Shown piece by piece: positions 13,199 through 26,072 of a stretch of 64,000 nt of DNA. The notes beneath the pieces were generated by a model. It was not told the origin of the DNA. It saw nothing but the letters and a program-made list of their open reading frames with translations, and ran no database searches. The stretch comes from Aphelocoma coerulescens (lineage: Eukaryota; Chordata; Aves; Passeriformes; Corvidae): NCBI RefSeq assembly GCF_041296385.1, contig NC_091016.1, positions 19,071,497 to 19,135,496 of the forward strand, in the 5' to 3' direction. Every line of letters starts with the position of its first letter. Position 1 is the first letter of the stretch. A program made the position numbers and the translations under genes.

Positions 13199-13500
13199 AC
13201 ATTAGAGGGATTCATGAGTCACACATTAAAAAGAAATCATTTCTCTAATGAACAGACTGCTGTTACTGAGATGGGAATTTTGCATGAGATACTAAGCAAA
13301 AGCCTTTGATTATTTGAATGTAATGATGTATTTCTAACATAACATTAACAAAAAAAACCCCCTGGCATTCGGCCTTTATGCAGATATTCATGGCTTTCAA
13401 GACACTTTATGGATGGATTGATTCTGTTCAATCAACCAAGACATAGAAGAATTATTTCCTTCTCTAGCTCTACAGTGAGTCAATAAAAAAGGAAACAGGA
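13199..13500. other. Candidate conserved non-coding block
   Basis: An AT-rich, low-CpG block with several homeodomain- and bZIP-like short motifs (ATGAGTCA, TGATTATTTGAAT, TCAATCAACC) and no repeat signature. It resembles vertebrate conserved non-coding elements in texture only; conservation has not been measured. Confidence 0.2.
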
Positions 13501-13844
13501 TTTCCAAAACTCCCTTTTACTTTTGACTGAACAACGGAAGAGCCTTAAGAGAGGCCTGAGACTCAAGTGTTCCCAGTGATAGAAAGTCAGAGGTAGAAAT
13601 TTTTAGGTCAGGAACAGATTGTTTCTCTTTTTTTGATGAGATATTAATGAAGACTTCATTAATCCTGGGATGCACCATGTCATGTATAATACAGGAGTTC
13701 AGATGGATGGATGGAGCACAATGTTCTCCTCCAGCACAGGGATCTGAAGTGGTGAGATCTGTATTGGAATTGTGACAGCTCCTGGAGTTAGGGTGGGATC
13801 CAGCTGGGGGTGGCTCAAAGGGACACGCTGGCAGGAGAATTGGT

Positions 13845-13906
13845 TTGGTGGCAGGGGATTGATCTTTAAGGTCCCTTCCAATGTAAACCATTCTATGATT
13901 TTATGA
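13845..13906 (+). repeat. CR1 LINE 3'-end fragment
   Basis: The stretch GATCTTTAAGGTCCCTTCCA followed by ACCATTCTATGATTTTATGA is the conserved 3' end of avian CR1 non-LTR retrotransposons. The element is sense on the + strand and 5'-truncated to about 60 bases. Confidence 0.85.
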
Positions 13907-13910
13907 AAAA

Positions 13911-13948
13911 AGCATTGAAGGCATTCAAAGCATTGAAGGCATTCAAAG
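13911..13948. repeat. Short 18-bp tandem repeat
   Basis: Two perfect copies of the 18-mer AGCATTGAAGGCATTCAA lie at 13911-13928 and 13929-13946, with two further bases of a third. They begin five bases after the CR1 3' terminus, so the duplication may have arisen at the insertion junction. Confidence 0.85.
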
Positions 13949-15402
13949 CTTTGGCAAGTGGGAATTTCCTGGGCAAAGTATTTGGTCAAACATTTCTTTC
14001 CACTTGAAATGGATAGATTGTGTCAGAACTTCTGGGAAACAACACAGCTACACACCCCCTGTACTGCTGATAAGCAGACACTCCCCCGAGGCTAATCTCA
14101 ATTTGTCAGGGGCATATGTTTTAACTACTTAATCATTCGATAAAAGACTTTATCTCATGTACGGTATATTCACTCCTCTTCCAGCCCTGTTTCTCCCGTT
14201 CTCGCCTTCGGGAATTTTAAACCCAGAAACCTCACCTGAGAAGGTTATTTAAATAAGGTGTTGTTCGCCCGTGTCCAGGCGGGAGCTTGCCTGAGGGGCA
14301 GGGGATGCTGCCGCAGTTCCAGCCGGGAGCTGCAGATGGCAGGATTGAACTGCGGACTCCGCTCGGACCAGCGCTCTCTGCTCTCCTAACCAGAAAACGC
14401 CTTCAGCCGAGGGAGCGAGGTACAAGCACCTTGTGGGTGAGACTGGGAGTACCAAGCACACAGCTTCCTTTGGAGGTGTTCAACCCCTCTTGGAAAAAGA
14501 TTCTTTTCCGCCACAAACACAGAGGCTCGCAGCCAGTGTTGGTACTGCGGGGGTTGTCCTGAAGGTGCCGCACCCACCTCCTTCCGCGCACGGAAGAGTA
14601 GAAAAATGCACAGAGAAAGGCACCGAAGGTAATCAAAGTCTTCTGAGCAGCTTCTGGTTGAGGAATCATTAAATATAAGGATATCTTCGTCTGGAGAAGA
14701 GCTGCTTACAATGATGAGAGCAGGTGCACAAAAAAAGACCGCTCATTGTCCTGTAATAGAAGAAGCAGGAGCAGCAGATAAATCACTTGCTGGTGTGTTC
14801 AAATAGGCCAGATGAGATACTGATTCCATGGCCTGGATATGGAAGAGCTCATCTCTGTGAGGTGCTGGGGCTGCCAAACCCTTGCAGAGCTTTGACAAGT
14901 GTTTGAGCAGCTTCATAGAGAGGAATCAATCAAGGGGTACCATGCACAAAGGCATCCTTTCCTGTTCATGAGGAAATAGTTCCAGGCATTAAACCCTTCC
15001 CAGGGTCTGCTGTTGGAGTCAGGAGACTTTCAGCTGGCCTGATCCAGCACTTCCGTGGCCTTTGCCCAGGGATCCAGTTTAGGGGATGCTGTGAGCTGCT
15101 CAGCTTTCAAATTCAGAAGTCCTTTTCCAGGACAAAACTCAGGCCTGTGACCCAGCTACATTGCAGGAGCTCAGAGGCAAGAAGATCAGAAAATGTACTT
15201 ATAAAAAAAAGAAAAACCTTTGACCTTTAAGTGGGTTTTGAAGGGGAGAAGGGGGGATTCCTGGGTCCGGGTTTCCAAAGGCATGGGATGGCAGCCTTGC
15301 ATTGTGTCCTTCAGCCTCTTTGCACTGAACTGGAGCCAGTAAGGAACAGCAGGGTGAGTCCCTGGTGTTAGGATTGTTGAGCTGTAGAGCACCACTGAAA
15401 TG
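13949..15402. other. Intergenic region, no gene recognised
   Basis: No exon or repeat recognised. The part around 14040-14230 is non-repetitive, with GATA-like and homeodomain-like words (CTGATAAGC, ACTTAATCATTCGATAAA), and could be a regulatory element. This is a texture-based impression only. Confidence 0.4.
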
Positions 15403-15703
15403 TAGAATCATTTAGGTTGGAAAAGACCTTTAGGGTCTTTGAGTCCAACCATTAACCCAGCACTGACAAGTCCCTAAGTGCCACATCCACATGTCTTTAA
15501 ATACCTCTAGGGATGGTGACTCAACCACCTCCCTAGGCAGCCTGTTCCAGTGCCTGGAAACCCTTTTGGTGAAGAAATTTTCCCTAATATTCTTCTCCTT
15601 TTGCCTGTTACTTGGGAGAAGAGACCAACCCCCAGCTGACTACAAACTCCTTCCAGGTAGCTGCAGAGCACAGTAAGGTCCACTCTGAGCCTCCTTTTCT
15701 CCT
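15403..15703 (-). repeat. CR1 LINE fragment, antisense
   Basis: The + strand reads AGAATCATTTAGGTTGGAAA and continues through GAGTCCAACCATTAACCCAG, CTCAACCACCTCCCTAGGCA and the segment around CTTGGGAGAAGAGACCAA. These are reverse-complement landmarks of the CR1 3' region, so the element lies on the - strand with its 3' end at about 15403. About 300 bases are kept. The right boundary is approximate. Confidence 0.9.
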
Positions 15704-16431
15704 TGTCAGCATTTGACAGGCAGAGCTTGGGCGTGTTTCTCACCTCCAGCTGGTGCATCGGCCAGGCCCTTGCTATTTAGGTGCTGCATCTCTTCCATGG
15801 TCTGTATCCCAGAGTGCAGCCCCAGCAGCTGGGGAGCCGGGGTTGCCCTTGGCTGTCCAAGTGCAGAGCAAGGCTGGAGCAAGCAAGCCCTGGGTTCAGC
15901 ATGGCTTTCCTACCAAAAGGTCTGGTTAATGGGTCTGGATCTGTGTGATGAGGAGGAGGAGGAGGAACAGGAGTAAAAGAAGAATCAGACCAACAACATC
16001 CCAGTTAGTGCCTTTCTCAAAACCTATTTTCTCTTTGAGGAAAAGCAACTCTTTTCCCATTTTAATTAGGCTCAATTGGCAATATGGGAACAGCCCTAAT
16101 TTGTAGCCATTTCCTGGCAGGGTGAGATTTAGTGCAGCATGGTGGGATGGTGGCAGCAGCACCTTTAAAGCCAATAGGGGAGACTGGCAGGATCTCAGTA
16201 CTAAACCCTGCAAGTGCTGATGCCCCACTGTTAACAACTAGATAATAGGAAATGATGATCAATGACTGCTCAGGTCCATTGACTGGCTTCTTGGCATCAG
16301 CCAAGCAACCTTTTATGCTCTTCCTGACTGGACTTGATATTCAGGCTCTTTAGCTTGCTGGCTGATCTGGTTGGAGAAGAGGGCTCAGTGTTCCTGTCTC
16401 TAGTCAGATTTCTGCTGTTATAAGGTTACCA
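15704..16431. other. Intergenic spacer between two CR1 fragments
   Basis: No gene recognised. It contains a short (GAG)n run at about 15950-15967. Confidence 0.5.
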
Positions 16432-16592
16432 TGTCTGATAGAACAAGAGGAAATGGCCTCAAGTTGCACCAAGGGAGGTTGAGGTTGGATATTAGGAAAA
16501 AAGTTTCATGGACAGGTTTGCCAAGCGTTGGAACTGACTGTCCAGGGAAGTGGTGGGGTCACCATGCCTGCAAGTATTAAAAAGGCAGGTGC
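16432..16592 (+). repeat. CR1 LINE fragment
   Basis: The sequence GAACAAGAGGAAATGGCCTC followed by AAGTTGCACCAAGGGAGGTT and TTGGATATTAGGAAAAAAG is the standard CR1 3'-region text in sense orientation. It is missing the 3' terminal repeat. Both boundaries are approximate. Confidence 0.85.
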
Positions 16593-17284
16593 AGTGGTGG
16601 GAGTGACAGCATGTGCTGATGTGAGATCATTTGCAAGATTGTCAGGAGCCAGTGAACAGGACTATCAAGGTAGAAAAACCTGCTGCTGGCTAGTTAATAA
16701 CTATGGGAAATGAATAGTCCTACATGTTTCTGACCACCTGTGCTTGGTGAAGTTATGCAGGCAGAATAAGCTCTTCCTCACCTTGTATAGCTAAATGAAG
16801 AAAAGTCACTTGGTTACTGACAGGCCAGAGAGCAGAACAAGTCTGATCTTTGCTTATGCCGTGCCCTGGCTTGCTGCTGTGGCAGGGGACAGGCAGAAGG
16901 CACCTACCCAAATGCTGGCCTTGGCTGTCCACACTGGAAAAGGGTCAGCCTGGCCCAAAGCAGCATCCAAACAAACACTGACCAATGCAGATAAGGATGC
17001 TGGGACTTTTCCTTCAGCAGCATGCACTGTCCTGCTTCCAGATCCTTGGTAATCTCCATGTCCAGTGCCTAATCTCCCCTCACCCTAAATTTGCTCAAGG
17101 CCTGGCTGGAATCCATTGCTTGGGTGGCAGAGCATAATTCCATTTATTGGACTACTTTCCCATAATTGCATTTGCCTGTGGTTAGCCCTCTAATCTGCCT
17201 TTCCCCAAATCTCATGCAATCATGCTGGAATCCATTTATGGCTGCATGTGCAGGGAGGGCCCTGAGGAGGCAGCTGGACACACA

Positions 17285-17311
17285 TGTGTGTGTGTGTGTG
17301 TGTGTGTGTGT
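17285..17311. repeat. (TG)n microsatellite
   Basis: A nearly perfect TG dinucleotide run of about 13 units, flanked by ACACA on the left and TCTGTGCACACGTG on the right. Likely length-polymorphic. Confidence 0.95.
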
Positions 17312-18265
17312 CTGTGCACACGTGTCCAGGGGTGAAAGCACACCTCTTGGCATGGCATGTCCTGGGCAGTGGCTACCTCCAGCCCTCACTGGGCTAAGCT
17401 TTGCCTCCACGTGACAGTGGCTCCCATCCCAAGTAATTTTGTGAAGCTGCTGTATGCCAGAGTCATCTGTTCTGCTTCAGAAAAAGGCTGAGCAAAGGGC
17501 TTTCTCCACTATTTGTTCCTACCTACCTCACAGGGGGAGGTAAACCAACAGGAGCAGAGGTAAGGCAAGGCCTGGTGCTGGTTGTGACCTGGGCTGTTCT
17601 GCTCCAGCACAGCAGAGCCACTGTCACACTGACAGGACCCACCTCCAGGGGCTTGATGCTCCAGGCAGGGATACAGCCATTTGTCTTCATCACTTTCAGC
17701 AGGAAGGTTTTGCAGCTGTGAGCTCCAATTGTGGCTTGGGAATCTCTGTCCCTTGTCCTGCCCTCATGTGGGAGAGCCTCCCGCCTCTGCCCCAGATGCA
17801 GGGCCCAGGGATGCTCGGCTGTGTGAGCTGAGTGGGTGCTCCAGGCTGGTGGGCATCCCACTCCCAGATTAGCAGTGCTTCAGGCAGGGAAGTCAGGCCA
17901 GGAAAGCTCCTCAGGGGTTCTTTTCCTGGGAGGTCTCTCATCTATTCCTGGAGTAACCCCGAAGACATTTTGCACAAGAGCACACAGCCCTTGACCGTGC
18001 AGTTTTCCTTGGACTGTGATGATGTTGAGCAAAGATCAGTGCAGTGCTCTGCTGGTCCCCCTGCTCTGTGCCTCCCACAGGGACTGTTTCTTCCACCCTG
18101 AAGAGATCTGCTCCTGCTCTCCCTCTCTATCTGCAGCCCCATCAGTCCAAGAGCAAACACACCAGAAAGCTTGATGTGAATTTGCTTGCAAGAACAATAA
18201 CCTGCAGGGATGGGGCTTTGGCTGCTGGTATACAGTGTTTGGCTTCACAGATGTTTTTGTGGGGG

Positions 18266-18304
18266 TTTATTTTGTTTATTTTGTTTTGTTCTGTTTTGTT
18301 TTTC
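18266..18304. repeat. (TTTTG)n-like simple repeat
   Basis: A degenerate run of TTTATTTTG and TTTTG units on the + strand. Confidence 0.85.
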
Positions 18305-21300
18305 CAGGAAAACCAGAGGGACTGGGTCACAGGGGAGAAGGGGATCTCAGCATAAATTTTGTTAGAAGCATTACAGTAAGCAGCCCTCCAGCACTTGAGC
18401 TGGATCATAAATTTTGTTTTGGGGGAAAAAAGAAGCACAGAAAAAAATCATTCATTGAAGAGGGTCTAACAAGCTTTGCCCTGAAACACACTGGAGTGTT
18501 TTTGAACAGCGTAATGCAAACCCTCCAAAGAGCAAGGCAGTGGAAGAGCTGCTGTTACAGATGCCCTGAGACCCAGCTAGCTTAACTCCTTTATTGATCT
18601 TCCCTGGAAATGAAGCACTACGGCAGAGAGGTTAAGGGAAACAGATCATAAACAGGAGAGACTTTGAACACATGAAAGCTGGGATGACAGTTTTAGGGAA
18701 GACATCTCAATGGAAGCACAGTGCCCACCTCCCCAGGGTTTTAGCCAACAGGCATTAGTAACCAAACACCGAGTCCACTTTCCTGGCACTGAACCAGGAG
18801 GTCAAAATCCAGCTCCTTGTCTCTGCAGGAAGGGGCAGGTCAGGCAGCAGTTAAAGTGGAAGGGAGGAGCTGTGTGTGAGTGCCAGACGGGACAGTCAGG
18901 GCTGGACTGCAGCTCTGGGCACCTCTTGGGAGTTTGGGTCCTTTTCAAGGCAGACCAGTTAGCACCACACCTTCACATTAACTCTGGTCTATGCTAGACT
19001 GGGACTACTTTCCTATTTGGCATCTGTTTCCAGATCCAGTCTTTAAAATTCTAAAGAAAATTGCCCATTGTGCTCTGCTGAGACACCAACCTGTGCCAGT
19101 CCCAGGTCAGAGGTGTCTCCACTGCCCAGGGGAAGCAGGCAAGGAGAGACTCCAGTCTGAACAGTTGCCTGCTGCTGCTTGTCCTCTGCCCCTGGGTCCC
19201 CAAGGCTTTGCTGAGGGAAGCAGTGGCATCTCTTTGCTCCAGAAGAAGTTAACACTGAGCTAACAGTGGCACAGAAATGTGCTGCATCTCTTTTTGAATT
19301 GCACAGCTGCAGCTTTGCATTTTTGAAGGTTTAGCACCTAGGGAATAAGAAATGTCAATATTACCATATAGTTTTCCTTGGGTGATACAAAATCCTCCAG
19401 CTGTCAGGTTAATTTAAAGCCAAAAAGGAAATCAAGTTTAATCACAATTTTGTGATCATTTTTCCCCTCTCACAGGAAAACTTCCCCTGGCTATGCTAAA
19501 AAGATGTTAGATGTTTCAAGGACATTGATTTGCTAGAGAAAAACTTGCATTCCTCGAGCTGAACATGTCCCTGAGCAAGGGAGGAGGGCATATCCCAGGA
19601 TCAGGAACCAGGATCTGCTTGAAATACATGCATTTCAAGTTTTTATTTTAGATCAAGAAACTGCTCTTGACTTCCTGGTGGCCTTCAGACAAGCTAATGA
19701 GCACCCTTGGGAAATGCAGCTTCTGAAATCACTTCCAAGCTGCCTCAGCCCGCACAGGCAGTCACCCAGCCTAGAGCAGCACCTGCCTTGGGGTACTAGA
19801 ACACCTCCAGAGGCACCACCACCCCTCATTCCCAGCGCAGCTTCTCCTTTGCAGCTGGTCTGGAACTCTTGGGAACCAGCCACAGGAAAGGGCTTTCCAT
19901 TCCCCATTCCAGTTTGAAGGGGAGGGAAGGTAGAGGAACAGGGAGATTTGGAGCAGGGAGATTTGAAACAGGGGAGGGGAGAAGACTCTTGCCAGGGGAA
20001 GAGCCAGAAGAAATTCCAAGGAGGTGTGAGATTTAGAGGGCCAAAGGCCCCAGCCATCATTAGCAAGAGGAATCCAGCACAGCACTGCTCAGGAGGGGCA
20101 GGGCTGTGAGTCTGCAGGGTGGAGGGCAAGGGAATGGAAAGGACTGGAGAGGACATTGATTTTCTTAGAGGAAAAAGTGAGCAAGAATGACATCAATGGA
20201 AAAATATTTTCTGTCTCTCTCCCTTTCTGTCTCACGGACAAATATAGCCCTACACATTATGCAAAGGCAGTGTTCAAGCATGCTTGGAATGAGCAACTTG
20301 GGAGGCAAATTGCTACCACTTGTCCTCACCCTTGTTTTTTGACTTTTACTTCTTCTTCTCGCTTTGTCTTCTTCCCTTCAGCATGGTCCAGCTGCCACAA
20401 AGCCACCTCAGAGCGAGCCCTTGACTCGAGAGGACAGAGGGGTGCCCAGGGGGCAGCTGCCAGCAGCCACAGTGACAACCACCACTGGTGTTCACAAATG
20501 ACCTGAGAGGAAAAATGGATTGAACCAGGGTTGTGTGGGTTAAAGAAGGGAGAAATGGTTGGGTATTGGAAAGGTCTTTCCAACAGTAATGAAGTGCTGG
20601 ACGGTGAGCAGGTCTTTCCAGCAGTAAGGAATGCCTGGAGATTTTGCCAACAGCCATGCCAGGGCATCCTTAGGAACCAGTTCAGCAATACCCATCCAGA
20701 AAGGCAGAGGCAGTCATCCCTCCTGACAGACTCACTGCTCAGCAGCAGCCCAGATCATTTTCTTACTTCCCTATTTCTGCAAAATTTCTTTCTCTTCCAC
20801 TATGAATATTACAGAACATTTCTGCTGGGAGTCAAAAGGCTGCCAAGTGCCTTTAGCTGTTTCCATCATCTCCTGTTTTCCCAGCCCCAGCTGTGTTTTA
20901 CCTGGAGGCTGCAGCTCCCGTGGACCTGCTCTGCTTCAGTGGCTTCACCACTGCTTGTCTTTGGTTTGCTTCTCGACAGGAGCCAGCTCCGAGGGGCTGG
21001 AGGGGCCCTGTGACCCCTCTGCCCCACAGCCAGTGCCAGCCCCAGCTCACACCAACATTCCATGGGGAGAGCAGCACGGGAAACACCCAGGGACTGCCTC
21101 TGAGCGAGGCTCCCATCCTGTGGTTACCTCTGCTTGTGTTTCACTTGTGGGGCTGAAAATCTCAGCCTTCTGGTGAAACATGGGATTGCTGAGGAAAAAA
21201 TCCAAATGCAGAGGTGAGTGGCTGCACACCCACGGCTGCGCCAGGAGCAAGGAGAAGGAAGACCCAGGCTTGGGTATGAAGCAGGAATCCTGGCTAGCTT

Positions 21301-21529
21301 TGTCAGCAGTAACCAAATCCTGCCCTATCCTTCTCCTCTAGCACAGATAGAAACAGCTCCCAAGCCTTGGAGCCAGCTCTGCAGCCAGACTTTGGGCTGA
21401 GCAAATCAGGACAACACTCTTGCTACCCTTCCCTGCCCCCACAGGCCCAGGACAGAGATGGGTTTTGCAGCCAGGGTCTCCCAGGACAGGGAGGCAGGGC
21501 TGGGAAGATCCAGAATTAAGTTGCCAAAG

Positions 21530-21722
21530 GGCCCTACAAGAAAGCTGGAGAGGGATTTTTTACAAGGGCATGTAGTGACAGGACAAGGAGGGATGTCTTT
21601 AAACTGGAAGAGGGTGGGTTGAGATTAGATATTAGGAAGAAATTCTTCTCTCTGAGGGAGGTGAGGCACTGGAACAGGATGCTCTGAGAAGCTGTGGATG
21701 CCCCATCCCTGGAGGTGTTCAA
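21530..21722 (+). repeat. CR1 LINE fragment
   Basis: Landmarks are AAGCTGGAGAGGGATTTTTT, GGCATGTAGTGACAGGACAA, TTAGATATTAGGAAGAAATT and CTGTGGATGCCCCATCCCTG. This is CR1 in sense orientation, cut off after GGAGGTGTTCAAG before the 3' terminus. Confidence 0.9.
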
Positions 21723-23404
21723 GCAGCAATACCAGTATCAATAATAACAGCAATAGCAATGGCAGTGCCTCCCTTCCAAGTGCCAGAATAATCCCCATGT
21801 TGTATTTATGTGACAAAAAAGAAATAAAAATGAAGAATTCAAATGTCTTCTTCAACCTCAAACTGTGAAATAGCTGGAAAGAGGCACAGATATCCTTAAT
21901 CCCCTCAGCTCAGCCACTGTGTGAAGGAGTCTGCAGAGCTGTCTCTAGGATGTGTTGCCATTCCCAAGGGGGAGGTGGGAAGAAGCAGAACCAAGGAGCT
22001 GTAGTCACCCCCATGGGCAATGCCATGTCCAGCACAGATGGTGAGGGCTGGTGGCCTGGCAGTGCAGAGGTAAGAGCAGCCTCTGCCTGCCATTCTTCCA
22101 GGTTTGCATTCCCTCTTTTCTTGAACCAGCTTGATGCTGAGGGCATGGAAGAGGTCTCCTCCACAAAGCTAGTTGTGATGGATTTCCAGGAAATCAATCA
22201 AATGGGACACAACTAAAGCAAACAGATCAATCTGCAAACAGAGAGACTTTTCTCAGTCTTTCATAAACAAAAAAATAAAAGGAACAGTTCCCTTCCCTCA
22301 AAAAAAGCCCTGCAAATGTCATCTGCCAGCACTGTTATTTCCACTCCTGGGAGGGAGGCAGACTGGTGCTGCTCCCAGATTTTCTGTGAATGGGCTGGGA
22401 AGCAAAGAAATTAGGCAGAAGATAATAAACCATTCACACAAACACAACAGCCAGCAGAAGAAGGGCTTTAAACAAGTCAAGCTTTCTCATCTCCTTGAGG
22501 TTTCCAGGGGTTCTGTGATACACCCCCCGGGGCAGGGTTTGTGCCTGGTGAGAAGCCTGAGGATGAGGTGGTATTTGCCCACATAAGGAGTCATTTGTGT
22601 TTGCAGAGTATTAAAAATAATAAAATTCCCCAAGCTTCATACAGAGTTTTTGTGCTTGTAGCCTGCAAGAATTGGTCCAGTGCTGGTGGCTGGTGTCAGG
22701 CCAGTTTGCAAACCAATTTATATTTCCAGCCCTTGCTGCTGCAATGCCTGCACTAGCGTGGCAGTGTTGAGACAGAGGGTAGGCTCTTCCTTGTGATGGC
22801 TCTGGTAAAACCAACCTTCATCCAGTTCTTACCCCAAATATTCCCCAAACACTGTGGTTGCAGCAGGCACGTGGTGGGAGGCAGAGGAGAAGTCAAGGGG
22901 GATCCTGGCTGGACCCAAATCTTTCCTGGTGGCCTCATGTTGGAGACCTGCTGGTGGCCAAGGCTGCATGGAACAAGGAAGGCTGCAGGGAGAGACCCCT
23001 CACTGCCAGGTGGATGCAAGTTTGGCCAGAGAGGTGCCTTTCAGGCACTTCCAAGGGGTTCATAAGCATACAACTTCCCAAGGAATAACAAATCTGTCAT
23101 GTCCTCTATCACATTGTTCCCAGGCATTTGAGGTTTTTGATGGAAAAGCTGCATTTCTCTCAGAAATGCCACCTTTTTGGCAATAAAGAAGTCAGTTTTC
23201 AGCCAAAAATGTTGCACTGGGGAGAAAATGCTCCATGTGAGCAATCCAAGTATTCCTACCTGAGCCATACAGCCTCGGGCCTGGGGCAGCCCTGTGAGTG
23301 AAGCTGGAGATACTGCTCCAGGTGTATCCCTTCAAAGAACTTACTTGACCAAATGGGACAGGACAGGATGGGAAAGAAATAATAACTGCAGTGTTTTAAT
23401 ATCC

Positions 23405-23451
23405 AAAAGAAAGAGAGAGCAAATTAACAAAAAAGAGAGAGAGAGAAAGGA
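23405..23451. repeat. GA-rich low-complexity tract
   Basis: Purine-rich sequence with two GAGAGA runs separated by AAATTAACAAAAA. Confidence 0.8.
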
Positions 23452-24276
23452 AGACTCTCAATTTATGAGTTATTGGAAAGAGAGATGATGGGTAAGGTGA
23501 TGAGAGAAGGAAGAGCTCTGCTATCAAGGTCTATGACACAGAAGAGGCTTTTTAAAACCTGCCACAGCCTCTCCTAGGCACACGTCTTAAAAGACAACAG
23601 TAATTTTGTTTAGTTTGGCACTTCCACAGCACCTGACAAGGAGGCATCTAGAAAGGCTCTTTTGATTTTCCCTCCAGAAACACAGGCTTCACAGGAGGAA
23701 ATTTCTGCATGATGATAATCCCAGAAAAATATCAAAAAAGCAGATTCCAGAAAGGGCTGCTTCAGGGCAAGAGTTAACTGTTTGACCACTGGGGCTGACT
23801 GCCTGTCTGGCGTCAGACCTTGGGAGCTCACATGCGAGTGACCTGGGGAAAAGCACCACCAATTTGGTATGCTCATTTTTCAGGTTCTGTACAATTTACT
23901 GGCAAATAAATAAAGTCTTTGTTGAAGTATTTTTTTTCCTTCTGTGAGCAAACAGGGTATAAAACATGGCTTTGAGTGAAAAGCCTGAAGCCAAACAGTG
24001 ACGGATTCCTTTTTACTACCATCGATCATGTGGGAGAGCTGTTTGGAGACTGCTGTCTCTAAAGAAACACCCTGCATGTTTGAGAAGTGATGTATACAGC
24101 CATTCCATCTGTCTTTGGGATGATAAAAGCCTTCACCTCAATCTCCTTATAGATTTCTTCATCTGCATCCCCTGGACCTGATGATGAGAAACCTGGGAAA
24201 CAAATCTCTTCTGGCTCTTTTGAAACCCTTCGTTGCAGAATTGGCAGTGCCATATTGATGAAACCTGACAGCAATA

Positions 24277-24320
24277 TTTTTTATTTATTATTTATTACAT
24301 TATTTACTTATTTATTTTTC
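24277..24320. repeat. (TTTA)n-like AT-rich repeat
   Basis: Degenerate TTTA and TTAT units over about 44 bases. Confidence 0.85.
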
Positions 24321-26072
24321 ATGATTGGCCCTTCTTAGATTTTGGAATTATTGGGACATGCATGGATTTCCTGGCTGAGCCAGGGGACTTTTATCCTTTA
24401 TACTCCAACTCACCCAAACCGCTCAGGGCATTGTCTGCTCATGAATGATGGCATGGATGGCGTAATTTGCTGGGTGCCCACTCTCCTCATCCCATAGAGC
24501 ACAAGAAGATACAGGCACAAGTCTATAAGCAGGAATCTGTTATCTCCATCCTGCTCTCAGCAAGGGCAAGTGGCTGACTGAGCTGATCCTGGCCTCCCCC
24601 AGAACTGCTCTCTCCCTCTCTGTTACCCTGGTAATGCAGATTCTCACCCATTAAAGGCTTGCTGTCCCTTCCCTCTTCCAGGCTGTCTCTTGTTGCTTCT
24701 CTCCTCGGGTCATACGTAGCATCACCAGAAGTATTTCATCACTTCCATCGATCTACATAGCACAAACAAAGGGCTAAGCAGGCAGAAATGGATAGCCCAG
24801 TAGATCTGGAAGGACTTGCTGAATGTTGTTAATTCCCCAGCTCTAATTCAGCTTCCCCTGTTTTGAACTGTTGCTCTTTATTCCCAAATGATATTCCAGC
24901 TGATGCTCACCACAGGGGTCCAGATGACTGAGAGCCCATCATGACCTTAGAGGAAGTGTCAGAAACAAAGCTCTTCATGTCAGCCTGGGACTCTTTCTCA
25001 CCCTTACCAGGACAGTGGAAGAGTCTGAGGAGCTTTGCTTTTCCTACAAGATGTGTTCTGCCTGATTTGCACATGTGCTGACTGGTGTAGGGCCCTTGGA
25101 CACCCCTCTCTGAGCATGTTTCCCTGGTTGCTTTGTGCCTGTGGCTCACAGGAGTTGCCTCCCCACGACCTGGAGCAGAGCAGAGCTGTCTAAAAGGCCG
25201 AGCACTTTGTGCTAATTGAATTAACGTCTTCCATTAAGGCCACTGGCTATCAAAGTGCTAATTTGCTTCCCAAGGCTGAAGACCAGATTTTCCAAAGCAA
25301 GCAGAAGACTGGTGCAACATGAGCTTCTTATGAGCTGCCTCTCACATCTTACCTGTGTCCTCACCATCACTGAACTGAGACTCGTTTAGCAGACCCCTCT
25401 GGCATCTGTAGATCCTGATTTGGCCATCAGTAGAGACTGAAGCCACACCCATCACTTTAAAGATATTTTTCTGCTCCATATAAAGAAACACACCCTTAAG
25501 CAAGAAGGATGTTGCAGGCTTTTGCCATTTCACGTTGTGTACAGAGATTTAGTGTGACTGTGAACAAAGATTTAGTCTTGCTGTACTGCAGATGACCCAT
25601 GAAACAGCTAACGGGTCACTCAGCTCTGCAGGTACCTGGTCTGCACAAAAATCAGGCCTGCAGCTTCCCCTTACAGCTCTGATGGGCTGTCATGCTGTGA
25701 AAACATCAGACCTGTTTACAGCTGCTTCATGCCCAAAAATATTGTACCTTTGACAAGACTAATGCTAGAATCAAGAGGGATAGCTCGAGACAAAATCACT
25801 TAAAGGCATCTTTGTGTTTCCTCAAGTCTGTATTGCACAAAGCAGTTACAGTAAGTACAAGATTAAGTACTATCTAGCCTCTAAAAACAAGCTGTGCACA
25901 TTAGTGCCCCTGAACAAGGCAGTGTCCAGGATGAGGGCTCTCAGAGGAGACAACCTCGGTCCCCTCCCCTCTGTGCACACACAAAACAACACTCTCATCA
26001 TTCTGATGTCATGGCACGTCCAACCGATGAAAAACCCCAGCTAAAGCCACCACAAATCTCCCAGACACATCG

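Larger units (their letters stand above)
4866..13844. other. Intergenic region without recognisable genes
   Basis: I read about 9 kb on both strands and found no spliced exon pattern, conserved protein fragment or clear transposon. Short open frames are scattered and look random. Notable items are an X-box-like palindrome at 7258-7271 and short T runs near 5940 and 11590. The segment around 10250-10480 is GC-richer but not a clear CpG island. Confidence 0.55.
16593..21529. other. Intergenic region, no gene recognised
   Basis: Nearly 5 kb of unique-looking sequence. I saw only simple repeats (17285-17311 and 18266-18304) and short random open frames. Confidence 0.5.

Noticed and set aside
17285..17311. 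TG run as Z-DNA or regulatory element
   Set aside because: Ordinary microsatellite; nothing else supports function.
24059..24274. 71-codon - strand frame with an acidic middle (DADEEIYKEIEVKAF)
   Set aside because: No recognisable family and no splice sites; isolated in intergenic DNA.
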